This document shows, piece by piece, positions 50,201-59,198 of a stretch of DNA of 64,000 nt. Each line of letters opens with the position of its first letter. The first letter of the stretch is position 1. The notes under the pieces were generated by a model. That model did no database searches. It had not been told where the DNA came from and saw only the letters and a list, made by a program, of their open reading frames with translations. The position numbers and the translations under genes were made by a program. Where the stretch lies: the NCBI RefSeq assembly GCF_003097515.1, contig NZ_CP029188.1, forward strand, positions 6,368,531 to 6,432,530. Direction: 5' to 3'. The DNA comes from Streptomyces tirandamycinicus (GTDB lineage Bacteria > Actinomycetota > Actinomycetes > Streptomycetales > Streptomycetaceae).

Positions 50201-53200
50201 GATGCCGACCGCGCCGTCCTTGTCCTCTCCGCCGCGCCGGGTGACCGCCACCTTGGTGAACACCCCGGGGACGAGCTTGTTCGCCTCTCCCGAACGCCAG
50301 ATCTGCTGCGAGCCGGTGCCCCCGCCGCCCGCCTCGAAGGTGAACACGAGCTGTCCGTCGGGGTCGACGTACAGGGCGTAGGGCACGGCCCCGGAGCCCC
50401 CGCCCAGGACCGGCCCCTTGCCGACGAGGCCCTGCATGGAGCCCAGGGCGTCGAGCTTCACGTACGCCTCGATGGTCAGGTCGTCCACGAGGTCCAGCCC
50501 CTCGGGCCCGGCCGCGTCCAGATGACCGGTGCCGTCCATGGCCAGGGCCCAGTCCTGGCGGAACGTCATGGCGACGTGCCCCCAGTCGGCGGCGGGAAAG
50601 ACTCCCTCGCTGCGGAAGGCCTGGGATCCGACGACGGCGGCCAGGCTGTAGCCGCGTGGAGCCGAGGGGCAGGGGATGAGCCTTCCGCGGACGGTGCCGT
50701 GGTGGCCGTTGCCCGAGCGGTCCGCGGTGGAGGCGTCGCCGAAGGTCCAGTAGCCCAGCAGGCCCGGCTCGTGGCCGGTGAGGCGGCGGTGGGCGGATCC
50801 GGCGACCTCCGCCTGGGTGCGTGCCCTGCCCCAGACCCGGTACTCGTCCACCATGGCGGTCGCCGGGCGCTCCTGCCCGGCACCGGCGAAGCCGAAGCAG
50901 CCGAGGGTCGTGCGGCCGCCGCCCCCCGGCCGGCCGGGGGCGATGTCCTGGGCGATCTGTATTCCGTCGCGGTAGAGGGTGCGCCGCCCGGTGGCGGCCT
51001 CGAACACCGCCGACCAGCAGTGCCAGCCGCCCTCGGGGAAGGGGTCGGTCGTCAGCTGTCTGCCCGCCGTCGAGAAGGCCAGTCTGTTGTCCGGCGTGAA
51101 CGCCAGGAAGACCGGGTCGGCGTCCACGGTCGAGCCGCTGCTGAACAGCGGGCTGAGGCGGCTGTTTCCGGCGGCGTTGGCCCAGACCTCGATGGTGAAG
51201 TCCCGGTCGGCGAGCGTCAGTTCGGTTCCGCAGTCCACCCACGAGGCGCCGTCCAGGAGCAACGCGCTGATCGCGGCCCTCCCCTCCAGAGCGAGCGCGT
51301 AGCGGAAGCCCGGGATCGAGGCGTGCCAGATGCGGGCCCCGTTGCCGGTGAGCGTGGCCGGGTTGACCCAGGCTTCCACGGTCAGGTCGCCCGACGGGGT
51401 GATGTCGGGCCAGGCGGACGAGGGCAGGGTCAGGTGCCGGCTGTGGCCGTCGAAGGACAGCGCACGCCCCGGCGTGTTGCCGCGCCATCGCGGCAGCAGC
51501 GGCTCGGCGAGGTCGAGGGCGGTGCCGTTGGCCACCTGTGGACCGGCGCCGAGGGCCGTGGCGCTGACGAGCTGGGAGCCGTGCCAGAGGACGGCCCCGG
51601 GCGTGCTGGAACGGGCGTGGGCGTAGTCGTACAGCGTCGTCCGCAGCTCCTGTCCCACGCTGACGATCGATGCGTGGGCGGTCAGCCTGACCTGGGTCGC
51701 CCCGGTCGCCACCGGGCCGGCGAGGGTGCGTTCGGTGCCGCCGACCCAGACCGTGCCTCCCGCTTCCAGCGCCCTGGCCAGGGGGGTGTCCAGCGTCAGG
51801 GTGGTGCCGGAGACGGACACGGCCCGCCCCAGCAGTGTGCCCGGGGCGCGGGTGCCGTTGAGGACGCGGGCGAAGGAGACCGCTTCGCGTGGCACTTCCT
51901 CGAAGGTCTCGGTCACCGGCCCCTGGGTGAGAGCGACCCGGCACAGGCCGGCGGAGGACCCGTCGCCGACGGTGATCCGGAGGTCGGCGAGGCGGGTGGC
52001 GGTGTCCCGTGCGGTCAGCGTCACCTCACCCGTCCCCGCGGGGAGCCTTCTGGCCGCGCGGGAGACCGTGGTGGGGTAGTAGGCCGCGAAGAACTGCCCG
52101 TCGCCGCCGCGGAAGTACATCACCACGTCGCCGGTGGCGCTCTCCAGCAGGGAGGGGGCGTCGGTGGTCCAGGCGAAGGTCAGCAGTGCCCCGTACGCGC
52201 TCAGCCCCGACCGGTCGACGGCGATCCGGGGCATCTCCAGTACCGTCTCCGGGCCGCCGAGCAGCCCGCCGGTCAGCGTCGCCAGCGCCGCCTTGGCGGC
52301 GTCCACCTGGGCCCGGCCCGAGCCCAGCCGCTGCTGGGCCATCACCATGGCCGGTACGGTGCGCTCCAGTTGGGCACGCTGCTGGTCGCGGAAGGAGAAC
52401 CGGCGGATGTCCGCGATGTACTCCAGGGTGGGCCACAGCATGTCCGCCAGCGCCTGGTCCGCGCCGAGCGCCGCCTGGGCGGCGGCGACCCGGGCCTGGG
52501 CGGCGGTGAGCGCGTCCAGGTCCCTGGCGGGGTCGGGCAGCCCGATCGCCTCGAGGGCGATCTCCCGGGGGACCGCCGCCAGCCGGCCGCCGCGCGAGAG
52601 CGCGAAGTCGACCGTGCACACGTAGGCGCGCGCGTCCGACCCTCCCTCGGGCGCGGGCCCGGAGGTCGCGCCGGCCAGCAGCACCCGTGCCTGCCGCTTC
52701 TCCAGCGCCGAGTCGCTGTAGCCGGTGGGACGGGGCTCCTGCTGGAAGTACAGGGTGGCGGCCAGGCCGCCCACGACGTTGCGGTCCTTCAGCGCGAACA
52801 CGTCGCGGGAGAGCCCGGGGCCGTCCCCGACGGGTGCGTCCGACGGAACCCACACCGCACCCGATACCGAGGCCGCCGAACGTCCACGGCACAGGTCGGC
52901 GACGCGGTCGCCGGTTCCCTCGTCGAAGCGCAGATAGCTGATGAGTCCCGCTTCGATACCGGCCAGGCGCCGCCCGCGGTCGGCGAGCTCCGTCTCGGTG
53001 CGGACCCGGTTCCAGACGCGCACCTCGTCGATGTCTCCGGTGAACGGAGCGACGGGGTCGCCGGTGCTGCCGCGCATACCGAGGAGGTCCGCGCTGCCGG
53101 GGGCCGGGGCGACGGGGATGGTCCCGGTGCCGGACGGCACCCCGTCGACGAACAGGGTCACCGTGAGCCCGTCGAAGACGGCGGCCACATGGGAGTAGAC

Positions 53201-54424
53201 CCCGAAGGGGACGGGCACCGACCCGGTCAGGTGCCGGTCCTGCGCGCCCTGACCGAGGATCAGGCTCCCCGATGCGTCGACACCGAGGCGGAAACCGTCC
53301 GGGCGCGACTCGTCCCGCGTGGCCACGATCGTCCCGCCCGGTGCCACCGGCCTGATCCACGCCTCGAAGGTGAATCCACCGGATGCGGGCGGCAAGCCCT
53401 CGGTCCGCAGTGTCACGGCTCCCGGCAGCGCGGGGTCGAAGCGCAGGGCGGTCGCCGCCCGGTCGGTGCTCGCGGGGACCGGTACGAGGGGCAGCCCGGT
53501 GTGCGGGTCGATGCCCGGCTCGCGCTCCAGCACCGACGCGGAGAACCGCGGGTCCGGGCTGGTGTAGAGCTGGGTGCCGGCGATGTCGAACAGCCCGTCG
53601 TCGCCCTGTGCGCAGTTGACGGACTCGATGCGTCGCTCGGCCGCGTCGTTCACGAACAGCTGCCAGCGCGACCGGCCGTCGACCTCGGTAGGGAGCAGCA
53701 GGACGGCGAAGCCGCCGTGGTCGATCCGGGGAACGAAGGAGAGTTTGGAGGTGGGCTCGTAGAACGGAACTCCGTCCATGTCCCGGGTGCCCAGGGTGTC
53801 GGTCCCCTCCGACGCCGGCACGAACTTGCTGCGCGAGCGCCGGTAGCGCACTTCGACGACCGGTTTGAGGACGGATCCGACGAGGACGTAGCGATCGCAC
53901 AGCAAGGACGCGTCCACGGCCGGAACCCGGTCGCCCGCGGTGAGCACCGGATCGGCGGACAGGGACGTCCCGACCCCCTGGAACACCGCGTCGTGGTCGA
54001 GGGCGGTGACGGAGCGGCGGAAGACGAAGATGTGACGTCCGTCGGAGACGGCCTGGATCGGCGAGGCCGCCGTCAGGCGCGCGGTGGTCGACAGGAAGGT
54101 GTCGCTTTCGCCGGGGAGCAGTTCCCCGGGCCGGGACTCGACTCGGCCGCCCGCCTTGACCGTGGGCATCGTCCGGGCCACGGGAACGGCCACGCCGATG
54201 TCCACGATCTCCCGGGGGAAGGACAGCAGCGCGGAATCGGCGTTCCAGTAGTTCACATCGAGCGCACCGCGTAAGTCCTGCGCCTGCTCCAGGTCCAGCA
54301 CGCTGTAGTGGATCCTGCGCTCGGAGTCCATGGCGAACGCCACGGTGGTACCGCCGTGTCGCACTGTCGTCGTCGATATGTACGTCGCGTCGCGGTAGAC
54401 CTTCTCGCGGGACTGTTGCTGCAT
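47231..54424 (-). CDS. giant LamG-repeat protein with pore-forming-like segments and SKICH-like C terminus
   Basis: 2,397 residues from ATG 54424 behind GAGGAG. No signal peptide or membrane helix seen. LamG/concanavalin-like units end in the typical DEVRVWNRVRT, DEYRVWGRART, SEARIWKVARK and DEIRVWRTCRT (near residues 470, 1195, 1455, 1570), each followed by a GLxxYWxFD-type strand. Residues 640-720 are Ala/Gln-rich and helical. Two Ser/Thr-rich alternating stretches (about 1755-1850 and 2050-2125, e.g. ETTSTTDQVTSTTAGEYTVS) resemble aerolysin/ETX-MTX2 beta-hairpins. The end (NWIGLYPV...WYLHNDGYALL) is like the C-terminal domain of some phospholipases and SKICH proteins. Role unknown; a secreted binding or toxin-like protein is one guess. 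Confidence 0.8.
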   Translation of the reverse strand: MQQQSREKVYRDATYISTTTVRHGGTTVAFAMDSERRIHYSVLDLEQAQDLRGALDVNYWNADSALLSFPREIVDIGVAVPVARTMPTVKAGGRVESRPGELLPGESDTFLSTTARLTAASPIQAVSDGRHIFVFRRSVTALDHDAVFQGVGTSLSADPVLTAGDRVPAVDASLLCDRYVLVGSVLKPVVEVRYRRSRSKFVPASEGTDTLGTRDMDGVPFYEPTSKLSFVPRIDHGGFAVLLLPTEVDGRSRWQLFVNDAAERRIESVNCAQGDDGLFDIAGTQLYTSPDPRFSASVLEREPGIDPHTGLPLVPVPASTDRAATALRFDPALPGAVTLRTEGLPPASGGFTFEAWIRPVAPGGTIVATRDESRPDGFRLGVDASGSLILGQGAQDRHLTGSVPVPFGVYSHVAAVFDGLTVTLFVDGVPSGTGTIPVAPAPGSADLLGMRGSTGDPVAPFTGDIDEVRVWNRVRTETELADRGRRLAGIEAGLISYLRFDEGTGDRVADLCRGRSAASVSGAVWVPSDAPVGDGPGLSRDVFALKDRNVVGGLAATLYFQQEPRPTGYSDSALEKRQARVLLAGATSGPAPEGGSDARAYVCTVDFALSRGGRLAAVPREIALEAIGLPDPARDLDALTAAQARVAAAQAALGADQALADMLWPTLEYIADIRRFSFRDQQRAQLERTVPAMVMAQQRLGSGRAQVDAAKAALATLTGGLLGGPETVLEMPRIAVDRSGLSAYGALLTFAWTTDAPSLLESATGDVVMYFRGGDGQFFAAYYPTTVSRAARRLPAGTGEVTLTARDTATRLADLRITVGDGSSAGLCRVALTQGPVTETFEEVPREAVSFARVLNGTRAPGTLLGRAVSVSGTTLTLDTPLARALEAGGTVWVGGTERTLAGPVATGATQVRLTAHASIVSVGQELRTTLYDYAHARSSTPGAVLWHGSQLVSATALGAGPQVANGTALDLAEPLLPRWRGNTPGRALSFDGHSRHLTLPSSAWPDITPSGDLTVEAWVNPATLTGNGARIWHASIPGFRYALALEGRAAISALLLDGASWVDCGTELTLADRDFTIEVWANAAGNSRLSPLFSSGSTVDADPVFLAFTPDNRLAFSTAGRQLTTDPFPEGGWHCWSAVFEAATGRRTLYRDGIQIAQDIAPGRPGGGGRTTLGCFGFAGAGQERPATAMVDEYRVWGRARTQAEVAGSAHRRLTGHEPGLLGYWTFGDASTADRSGNGHHGTVRGRLIPCPSAPRGYSLAAVVGSQAFRSEGVFPAADWGHVAMTFRQDWALAMDGTGHLDAAGPEGLDLVDDLTIEAYVKLDALGSMQGLVGKGPVLGGGSGAVPYALYVDPDGQLVFTFEAGGGGTGSQQIWRSGEANKLVPGVFTKVAVTRRGGEDKDGAVGIRLYIDGRLVRTDRYTGARPVGNDANCEIGRYRVGSSSYGLRGTVSEARIWKVARKPEEIGVPVTTKAEGLVAWWNVPESHGAITADACDAFPARIHGAVRVRTPDPHGNRFTFYHNGVPTAADRVSMDNVLGDMGPEQVTVAARRTGSGALSEVLTGTLDEIRVWRTCRTQEQILDNLFTRVRGERQDLMAYYPFDPESTVAGAKVADAGLRGCDLEPSVPAPEVVVSTAPLSDDTAEVRSALAGASTAFHRRVSATPSASEYADLQTDAHGKAIGVMKRAYSSVRAGAWVLGTGFKVGDLTTSWVGQAQFNPQLVGYLEGAPPVPSENMIEGTAEDYSGTSSVSFVQADTVTNTMSSDHKTSVDSSAKITFDVSQNDDTFIVAAPLGAGTAKPLSSLKIHAGGSAEMKFSNSWSNDTTVSQGATTTRTSSVKLAGRWESPEAKEQANPTAGRRWLPANTGFAIVQSDTADQFALRLAHNGALVAYRMIPNPDIPRDWNIIAFPINPLYTKQGTLDGVIGFRTRGAAGGLEPCPDPSFPHAGDGGQYSYYRPREAYALKRRIQREEQQLQAFYESASTDTHAPDPVAAAADRVLKGMIGGTGTSTGLTSGGGDPVAGRAAHRSAARRNIVNTYVWTAAGGLFSETTSTTDQVTSTTAGEYTVSGSATYQSGFEAEIGPVGGKFAFEATMGGGYTVTRRKTRDASRSFSLEVATEPGSVLHRSDGSGPVLVPGRVDAYRFMSFYLDTSTDNFEDFYGKVVDPEWLERGTDAGARELARARQSDRKPPCWRVLHRVTFVSRVQDTGARTPSLAQAMGSLGLSSDYALMRQLSPYLVGATADAAELAAATTKVLTAHFTALVPYTDVIAAKVAAFHGLAADHLDRLPLAGDSLPTPASSLTVDRPSAEHGAHAVLGFGTPPGTASPTNWIGLYPVGVAPSQQESLLWEYAPGAGGSVTFATGKLPGPGEYAAWYLHNDGYALLAGPVALTVR

Positions 54425-55221
54425 CAACCGGCTCCTCGGTCGTCGAGTCGGCACGGCCGCGCGGACCCGACGTCGGTGTGTGAACGGACTGGGGACCAGG
54501 CTCGCCGTGGCACACGGCACACGGCACACGGCACACGGCACAGGGTGGTGGTGCGGCGGGGATTGGTCGTGGAACTGCCGTGGCGGCACGGCGTGACGGG
54601 GTTGGACAGACTTACGGCCTGATGGGGCGAAGGTGTTGACGGGTACGCACGTTCGGCGGTCCTCACACAACAGTCTGTCTCAGCGGCCCCCGCTCACTCC
54701 TGGTCGGAATCTCCCCACATCGTGACATGTGACCGAGGTGACCCGCCGTGGAACGTCGCAACTCGTTCCGCCCCGTCCTCACACTCCAGGGACCCGCCCG
54801 TGCGACTTGCCGCTTGGGCTGACTGGCCGGGGAGGACGGGGTTCCCTCGCCAGGAGCACCGCGCACGGCCCCCGTTCCCGAAGCCCACGGCGCCGGCACA
54901 GGTGGCCGGGACATCTGCAATCTCGGCTGGAGACGCGCACTTTCTGGCCGGGCGGTACCGGACCTGCTCGACATCGCCAGGGAGAGTGGCTCAGTGGCTC
55001 CCCCCGGCGTGCCGGACGCTGGATACCGGCGTCGCCGACACGAGAAGTGTGTACGAGGAGATGACCGACGGCGCCGACGCCGGTCTCACCGGGCGCCCGG
55101 TGCCGCAGCACGACGAGCGGATCGTCACCGCCCAGCACCGTCACGCCGGTTCGGCGACGCGGGTGCGCACCCTCGCGGTGTCTCCGCCGCCTCGGTGACC
55201 GGACGGTCCCCCTCGGAAGGG
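54425..55221. other. noncoding gap upstream of giant gene
   Basis: About 800 bases with a heptamer repeat (54509-54543) and no gene I can support. A plus-strand frame ending at 55198 has fair third-position bias over its last 45 codons but no start or match. Confidence 0.55.
54509..54543. repeat. 7-bp tandem repeat (GGCACAC), five copies
   Basis: Four perfect copies and one with a final G, 85-119 bases upstream of the giant gene start. Confidence 0.85.
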
Positions 55222-55947
55222 CTACCAGGCCCGGGCGAGAGCCGTGGCGGTGAGGACCTGCTCGGGCGTGCCCTGCCCGACCAGCCGCCCTTCGTCGAGG
55301 AGCAGGCAGGCGTCCGCGGCGCGGGCGGCCTCCAGGTCGTGCGTGGCCTGGACGACGGTGGTGCCGTCGGCGACCAGCTCCGTCAGCAGGGTCGCGATCC
55401 GCCCGCGGGCCTCGGGGTCGAGCCCGGTGGCCGGTTCGTCCAGCAGGAGGAGGTCCGACTGCTGGGCGAGGCCCTGGGCGATCAGGACGCGCTGGCGCTG
55501 GCCGCCCGACAACTCCCCGAGCTGGCGGGCGGCGAGGTCGGCGACGGCCAGCCGCTCCATGGCGGAGTCGACCACCGCCCGGTCCTGCCGCGTCGGCCTT
55601 CGCCACAGCCCGCGCGCGCCCCAGCGTCCCATCTCCACGGTCTGCCGCACCGTGAGCGGCAGGGCGTCGCCGGCGGCGCCGCGCTGCGGCACGAACGCGG
55701 GCGGGCGGCCCTCGGAGTACCGCAGCTCGCCGGCCGTCGCTTGGATCACTCCGGCGAGGACGCCGAGCAGGGTCGACTTCCCGCTCCCGTTCGGGCCGAC
55801 GAGCGCCGTCATGGCCAAGGCGGCTATGTCCCCGCTGAGTTGACGCAGTACGGGTCTGCCCGGGTAGCCGGCGTCCAGGCCGGTGAAGCGGACGCGCTGA
55901 TTCCGTTCCTCGGTGCCCCGGGTTTCGCGGGGGTTGTTATTGAACAT
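55222..55947 (-). CDS. aztA: zinc ABC transporter ATP-binding protein
   Basis: 241 residues from ATG 55947. Walker A GPNGSGKST, signature LSGGQRQRV, Walker B LLLLDEPATGLDP, H-loop QATHDLEAARAADAC. An ATG at 55956 lies inside the likely -10 box (TACAAT, 55960-55955), whose start point falls on 55948-55947, so a leaderless message beginning at ATG 55947 is preferred. Divergent from the permease gene with a Zur box between; energises zinc import with AztB and AztC. Confidence 0.9.
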   Translation of the reverse strand: MFNNNPRETRGTEERNQRVRFTGLDAGYPGRPVLRQLSGDIAALAMTALVGPNGSGKSTLLGVLAGVIQATAGELRYSEGRPPAFVPQRGAAGDALPLTVRQTVEMGRWGARGLWRRPTRQDRAVVDSAMERLAVADLAARQLGELSGGQRQRVLIAQGLAQQSDLLLLDEPATGLDPEARGRIATLLTELVADGTTVVQATHDLEAARAADACLLLDEGRLVGQGTPEQVLTATALARAW

Positions 55948-55955
55948 GATTTTCA
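55941..55955. promoter_or_regulatory. Zur box of divergent zinc-uptake genes
   Basis: TGAACATGATTTTCA, one mismatch from the palindrome TGAAAATGATTTTCA of actinobacterial Zur sites. Overlaps the start codon and -10 region of aztA and lies 16 bp before aztB, so zinc-loaded Zur would silence both. Confidence 0.85.
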
Positions 55956-55970
55956 TTGTAGTGTCATCGC

Positions 55971-56867
55971 ATGGAGTGGTTGACGGCGCCTTTCGAGGTC
56001 ACCTTCGTGCAGCGGGCCCTGTGGGCCGGGATTCTCGTGTCGGCGATCTGCGCCCTGGCGGGCACATGGGTGGTGCTCCGGGGAATGGCCTTCCTCGGTG
56101 ACGCCATGTCCCACGGACTGCTGCCGGGAGTCGCGGTCGCCGCGCTGCTCGGGGGCGACCTGATGGCCGGAGCGCTGGTGAGCGCGGCCCTCATGACGGC
56201 CGGCGTCACCGCGCTGGGCCGCACTCCGAGGCTGTCCCAGGACACCGGCATCGGCCTGCTCTTCGTCGGCATGCTGTCCCTGGGCGTCATCATCGTGTCG
56301 CGGTCGCAGTCGTTCGCGGTCGACCTCACCGGGTTCCTCTTCGGCGACGTCCTCGCGGTGCGCGAGAGCGACCTGGTCCTCCTGGGGGCGGCGCTGCTGC
56401 TCGCGCTGGCCGTCGCGGTGCTCGGTCACCGGGCCTTCCTGGCCCTGGCGTTCGACGCCCGCAAGGCCCAAACACTCGGCCTGCGCCCCCGCCTCGCGCA
56501 CGCGGTGCTGCTCGGACTGCTGGCCCTGGCCATCGTCGCCTCCTTCCACATCGTGGGAACGCTGCTGGTCCTCGGCCTGCTCATCGCCCCGCCCGCGGCG
56601 GCCCTGCCCTGGGCGCGCAGTGTGCGCGGCGTCATGCTCCTGGCCGCGGCCCTCGGCACGGTCGCCACCTTCGGCGGCCTGCTCCTCTCCTGGCATCTGC
56701 GCACCGCCGCCGGAGCGTCCGTCTCGGCCCTCGCGGTCAGCCTGTTCTTCCTGTCCCACCTGGCGTCCGGAGCCCGCCACCGGCGCCGCGCCCCTCGCAC
56801 GGGACTCCCCGCCGCCGCTCCCGTACTCACCGCCGCCACCCCCGCCACCCGACCCGACGAAGCCTGA
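55971..56867 (+). CDS. aztB: zinc ABC transporter permease
   Basis: 298 residues. ABC-3 family with about eight membrane segments; RGMAFLGDAMSHGLLPGVAVAALLGG is the conserved ABC-3 loop, and LTGFLFGDVLAV and VGTLLVLGLLIAPPAAA follow. C-terminal 35 residues are soluble and Pro/Ala-rich. No ribosome site precedes ATG 55971, 16 bases after the Zur box, so a leaderless message is likely. Followed by aztD, aztC and a second aztD gene. Confidence 0.92.
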   Translation: MEWLTAPFEVTFVQRALWAGILVSAICALAGTWVVLRGMAFLGDAMSHGLLPGVAVAALLGGDLMAGALVSAALMTAGVTALGRTPRLSQDTGIGLLFVGMLSLGVIIVSRSQSFAVDLTGFLFGDVLAVRESDLVLLGAALLLALAVAVLGHRAFLALAFDARKAQTLGLRPRLAHAVLLGLLALAIVASFHIVGTLLVLGLLIAPPAAALPWARSVRGVMLLAAALGTVATFGGLLLSWHLRTAAGASVSALAVSLFFLSHLASGARHRRRAPRTGLPAAAPVLTAATPATRPDEA

Positions 56868-56878
56868 GGAGATCTCCC

Positions 56879-58114
56879 TTGCGCGTCCGCATACGTACGA
56901 CGTCCCCGCCGTCGGTGCTCCTGGCCGTGGCCCTGCTGGCCGCGGGCTGCGCGAGCGGCGACCCCACCCGGCCCACGCCCGGCCCCGCCGCCTCCGCCGC
57001 GCCCCACGGCTACGTCGAAGGCGCCACCGAGGCCGCCGAGCAGCAGTCGCGGCTGCTGCTCGGCGATCCCCGCACCGGTGAGACCCGGGTCCTGGACCTG
57101 ACCACCGGCAAGACGCACGGCACCGCACGGAGAACGGGCGTCACCGGCCTCACCACGGACGGCCGCTTCGGCTACTTCCACGGCCCGCAGGGCACCCACG
57201 TCCTCGACGGCGGCACGTGGACGGTCGACCACGGAGACCATGTGCACTACTACCGGGCGACGATCCGGGACGTCGGCGAACTGCCGGGCGGCCCCGGCAC
57301 TCACATCCGCGGCGACTCCGGGACGACCGTGGTGACGGGACCCGGCGGACAGGCGAGCGTCTACCGCCGCGCCGACCTGGAGCAGGGCACGATCGGCCGC
57401 TCCGTCGGCCTCCCGGGCATCTACGCGGGGCCCGTGGTGCCGGACGGCGAACGCCTGATCGCTCTGACGCGGGACGGACGCGGCCCCGCGAGGGCCGTGG
57501 TGCTCGACCGTGACGGCAAGCGGGTCGCCGTGACGCACGGCACGTGCGAGGACCCGCGGGGTGATGCGGTCACCCGGCGGGGGGTCGTCTTCGGGTGCGC
57601 CGACGGGGCCTTGCTCGTGACCGACACCGACGGCGGGTACACCGCCGTGAGGATCCCGTACGGCGACGACGTGCCGGAGGACGAGCGGGCCACCGCCTTC
57701 CGGCACCGTCCGGGCGGCACCGTGCTGACCGCACCCGCCGGCAAGAACGCCGTCTGGGTCCTGGACGTGACCGGGCGTGCCTGGACCCGGGTGGGCACCG
57801 GCCCCGTCGTCGCCGCCAACACCGCGGGCGAAGGCGCCCCGCTGCTCGTCCTGCAGGCCGACGGAGCCCTGCACGGCTACGACGTCGCCACCGGCAAGGA
57901 GACCGCGGTCACCGCCCCCCTGCTGAACAGGCTTCCCCAGGCCCCCGCGGGAAGGAACACGGCACCCGTGATCGAGGTCGACCGGAGCCGGGCCTACCTC
58001 AACGACCCCCAAGGCAAGCGTGTGTACGAGATCGACTACAACGACGGCCTCCGTGTCGCCCGCACCCTCGAACTGGACATCCGGCCGTCCCTGATGGCGG
58101 AGACGGGCCGATGA
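56879..58114 (+). CDS. aztD: zinc metallochaperone-like lipoprotein AztD (copy 1)
   Basis: 411 residues from TTG 56879, seven bases after GAGGAG. Lipobox LLAAGCAS near residue 22, then a beta-propeller-like body with repeated VLDxxTGK strands and a His-rich patch DHGDHVHYYRATIRD that could hold zinc. AztD in Paracoccus hands zinc to AztC; this is the actinobacterial form. Anchored outside the membrane. Stop overlaps the aztC start (ATGA). Confidence 0.82.
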   Translation: MRVRIRTTSPPSVLLAVALLAAGCASGDPTRPTPGPAASAAPHGYVEGATEAAEQQSRLLLGDPRTGETRVLDLTTGKTHGTARRTGVTGLTTDGRFGYFHGPQGTHVLDGGTWTVDHGDHVHYYRATIRDVGELPGGPGTHIRGDSGTTVVTGPGGQASVYRRADLEQGTIGRSVGLPGIYAGPVVPDGERLIALTRDGRGPARAVVLDRDGKRVAVTHGTCEDPRGDAVTRRGVVFGCADGALLVTDTDGGYTAVRIPYGDDVPEDERATAFRHRPGGTVLTAPAGKNAVWVLDVTGRAWTRVGTGPVVAANTAGEGAPLLVLQADGALHGYDVATGKETAVTAPLLNRLPQAPAGRNTAPVIEVDRSRAYLNDPQGKRVYEIDYNDGLRVARTLELDIRPSLMAETGR

Positions 58115-59070
58115 ACGTACGCGTGCGGACAGCACGGCTCCGTGCTCTGCTCCTGTCCCTGATCAGCTTCTTCGCCGTGGCCGGCACGGCGACCGGCTGC
58201 ACGGGCGACGGCGGCCGGCCCCGGGTCGTGGTGACCACCAACATCCTCGGCGACATCACCCGCGAGATCGTCGGCGGCGAGGCGGACGTCAGCGTCCTGA
58301 TGAAGCCCAATGCCGATCCGCACTCCTTCGGCCTGTCGGCCGTGCAGGCAGCCGAGTTGGAGAACGCCGACCTGGTCGTCCACAACGGGCTCGGTCTCGA
58401 GGAGAACGTACTGCGGCATGTGGAGGCCGCCCGCGAGTCCGGTGTGGCCACCTTCGCGGCCGGCGAGGCGGTGGACCCGCTCACCTTCCGCACCGGGGAC
58501 GAAGGCGGTCCGTCCGAAGAGGCCGGGGAGCCGGATCCGCACTTCTGGACCGACCCCGACCGGGTACGCAAGGCCGCCGGACTGATCGCCGACCACGTCG
58601 TCGAGCACGTCGACGGCGTGAGCGAGAAGACCGTCCGGGACAACGCCGAACGCTACGACGGCCGACTCGCCGACCTCACCGCCTGGATGGAGAAGTCCTT
58701 CGCGGCCGTACCCGGCAACAGGCGGTCCCTGGTGACCAACCACCACGTCTTCGGATACCTCGCCGAACGCTTCGGCTTCCGCGTCATCGGCGCGGTCATC
58801 CCCAGCGGCACGACCCTCGCCTCGCCCAGCTCCTCCGATCTGCGCTCCCTCACGCAGGCCATGGAGAAGGCGGGGGTGCGCACCGTCTTCGCCGACTCCT
58901 CCCAGCCCACCCGGCTGGCCGAAGTCCTCAGCCAGGAGACGGGCGGCGACGTGGACGTCGTCGCCCTGTACTCCGAGTCGCTGACCGAGAGGGGGAAAGG
59001 CGCCGGCACCTACCTGGAGTTGATGCGCGCCAACACCACCGCCATGGTCGCGAGCCTCACCCGCGACTGA
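58111..59070 (+). CDS. aztC: zinc-binding lipoprotein of ABC transporter
   Basis: 319 residues from ATG 58111. Signal plus lipobox-like GTATGC, then the cluster A-I solute-binding fold: VTTNILGDITREIVGG, NADPHSFGLS (His), EPDPHFWTDPDRV (His), LVTNHHVFGYLA (His) and TVFADSSQP (Asp), a complete zinc site. Captures zinc for AztAB. No long His-rich loop of the ZnuA kind, as in AztC. Confidence 0.92.
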   Translation: MNVRVRTARLRALLLSLISFFAVAGTATGCTGDGGRPRVVVTTNILGDITREIVGGEADVSVLMKPNADPHSFGLSAVQAAELENADLVVHNGLGLEENVLRHVEAARESGVATFAAGEAVDPLTFRTGDEGGPSEEAGEPDPHFWTDPDRVRKAAGLIADHVVEHVDGVSEKTVRDNAERYDGRLADLTAWMEKSFAAVPGNRRSLVTNHHVFGYLAERFGFRVIGAVIPSGTTLASPSSSDLRSLTQAMEKAGVRTVFADSSQPTRLAEVLSQETGGDVDVVALYSESLTERGKGAGTYLELMRANTTAMVASLTRD

Positions 59071-59198
59071 TCGGGACTCCCCTGATCGGGACTCCCCGCG
59101 ACCGGCGGACCGACCGCTCCACCACGGAACCCGCTCCACCACACAACCCCGCCCACCACCGAACCCGGCGCCCGTCAGGGCCCGAGAGGAAGCACACC

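Noticed and set aside
48338..54274. 1,978-residue open frame on the plus strand
   Set aside because: Antisense shadow of the giant LamG gene; Arg/Gly/Val-rich translation with no domain, and the minus frame has the LamG motifs and a ribosome site.
54722..55198. 158-residue plus-strand frame in the gap before aztA
   Set aside because: Only the last part has coding-like third positions; no ribosome site, no family motif, Ser/Pro/Arg-rich start.
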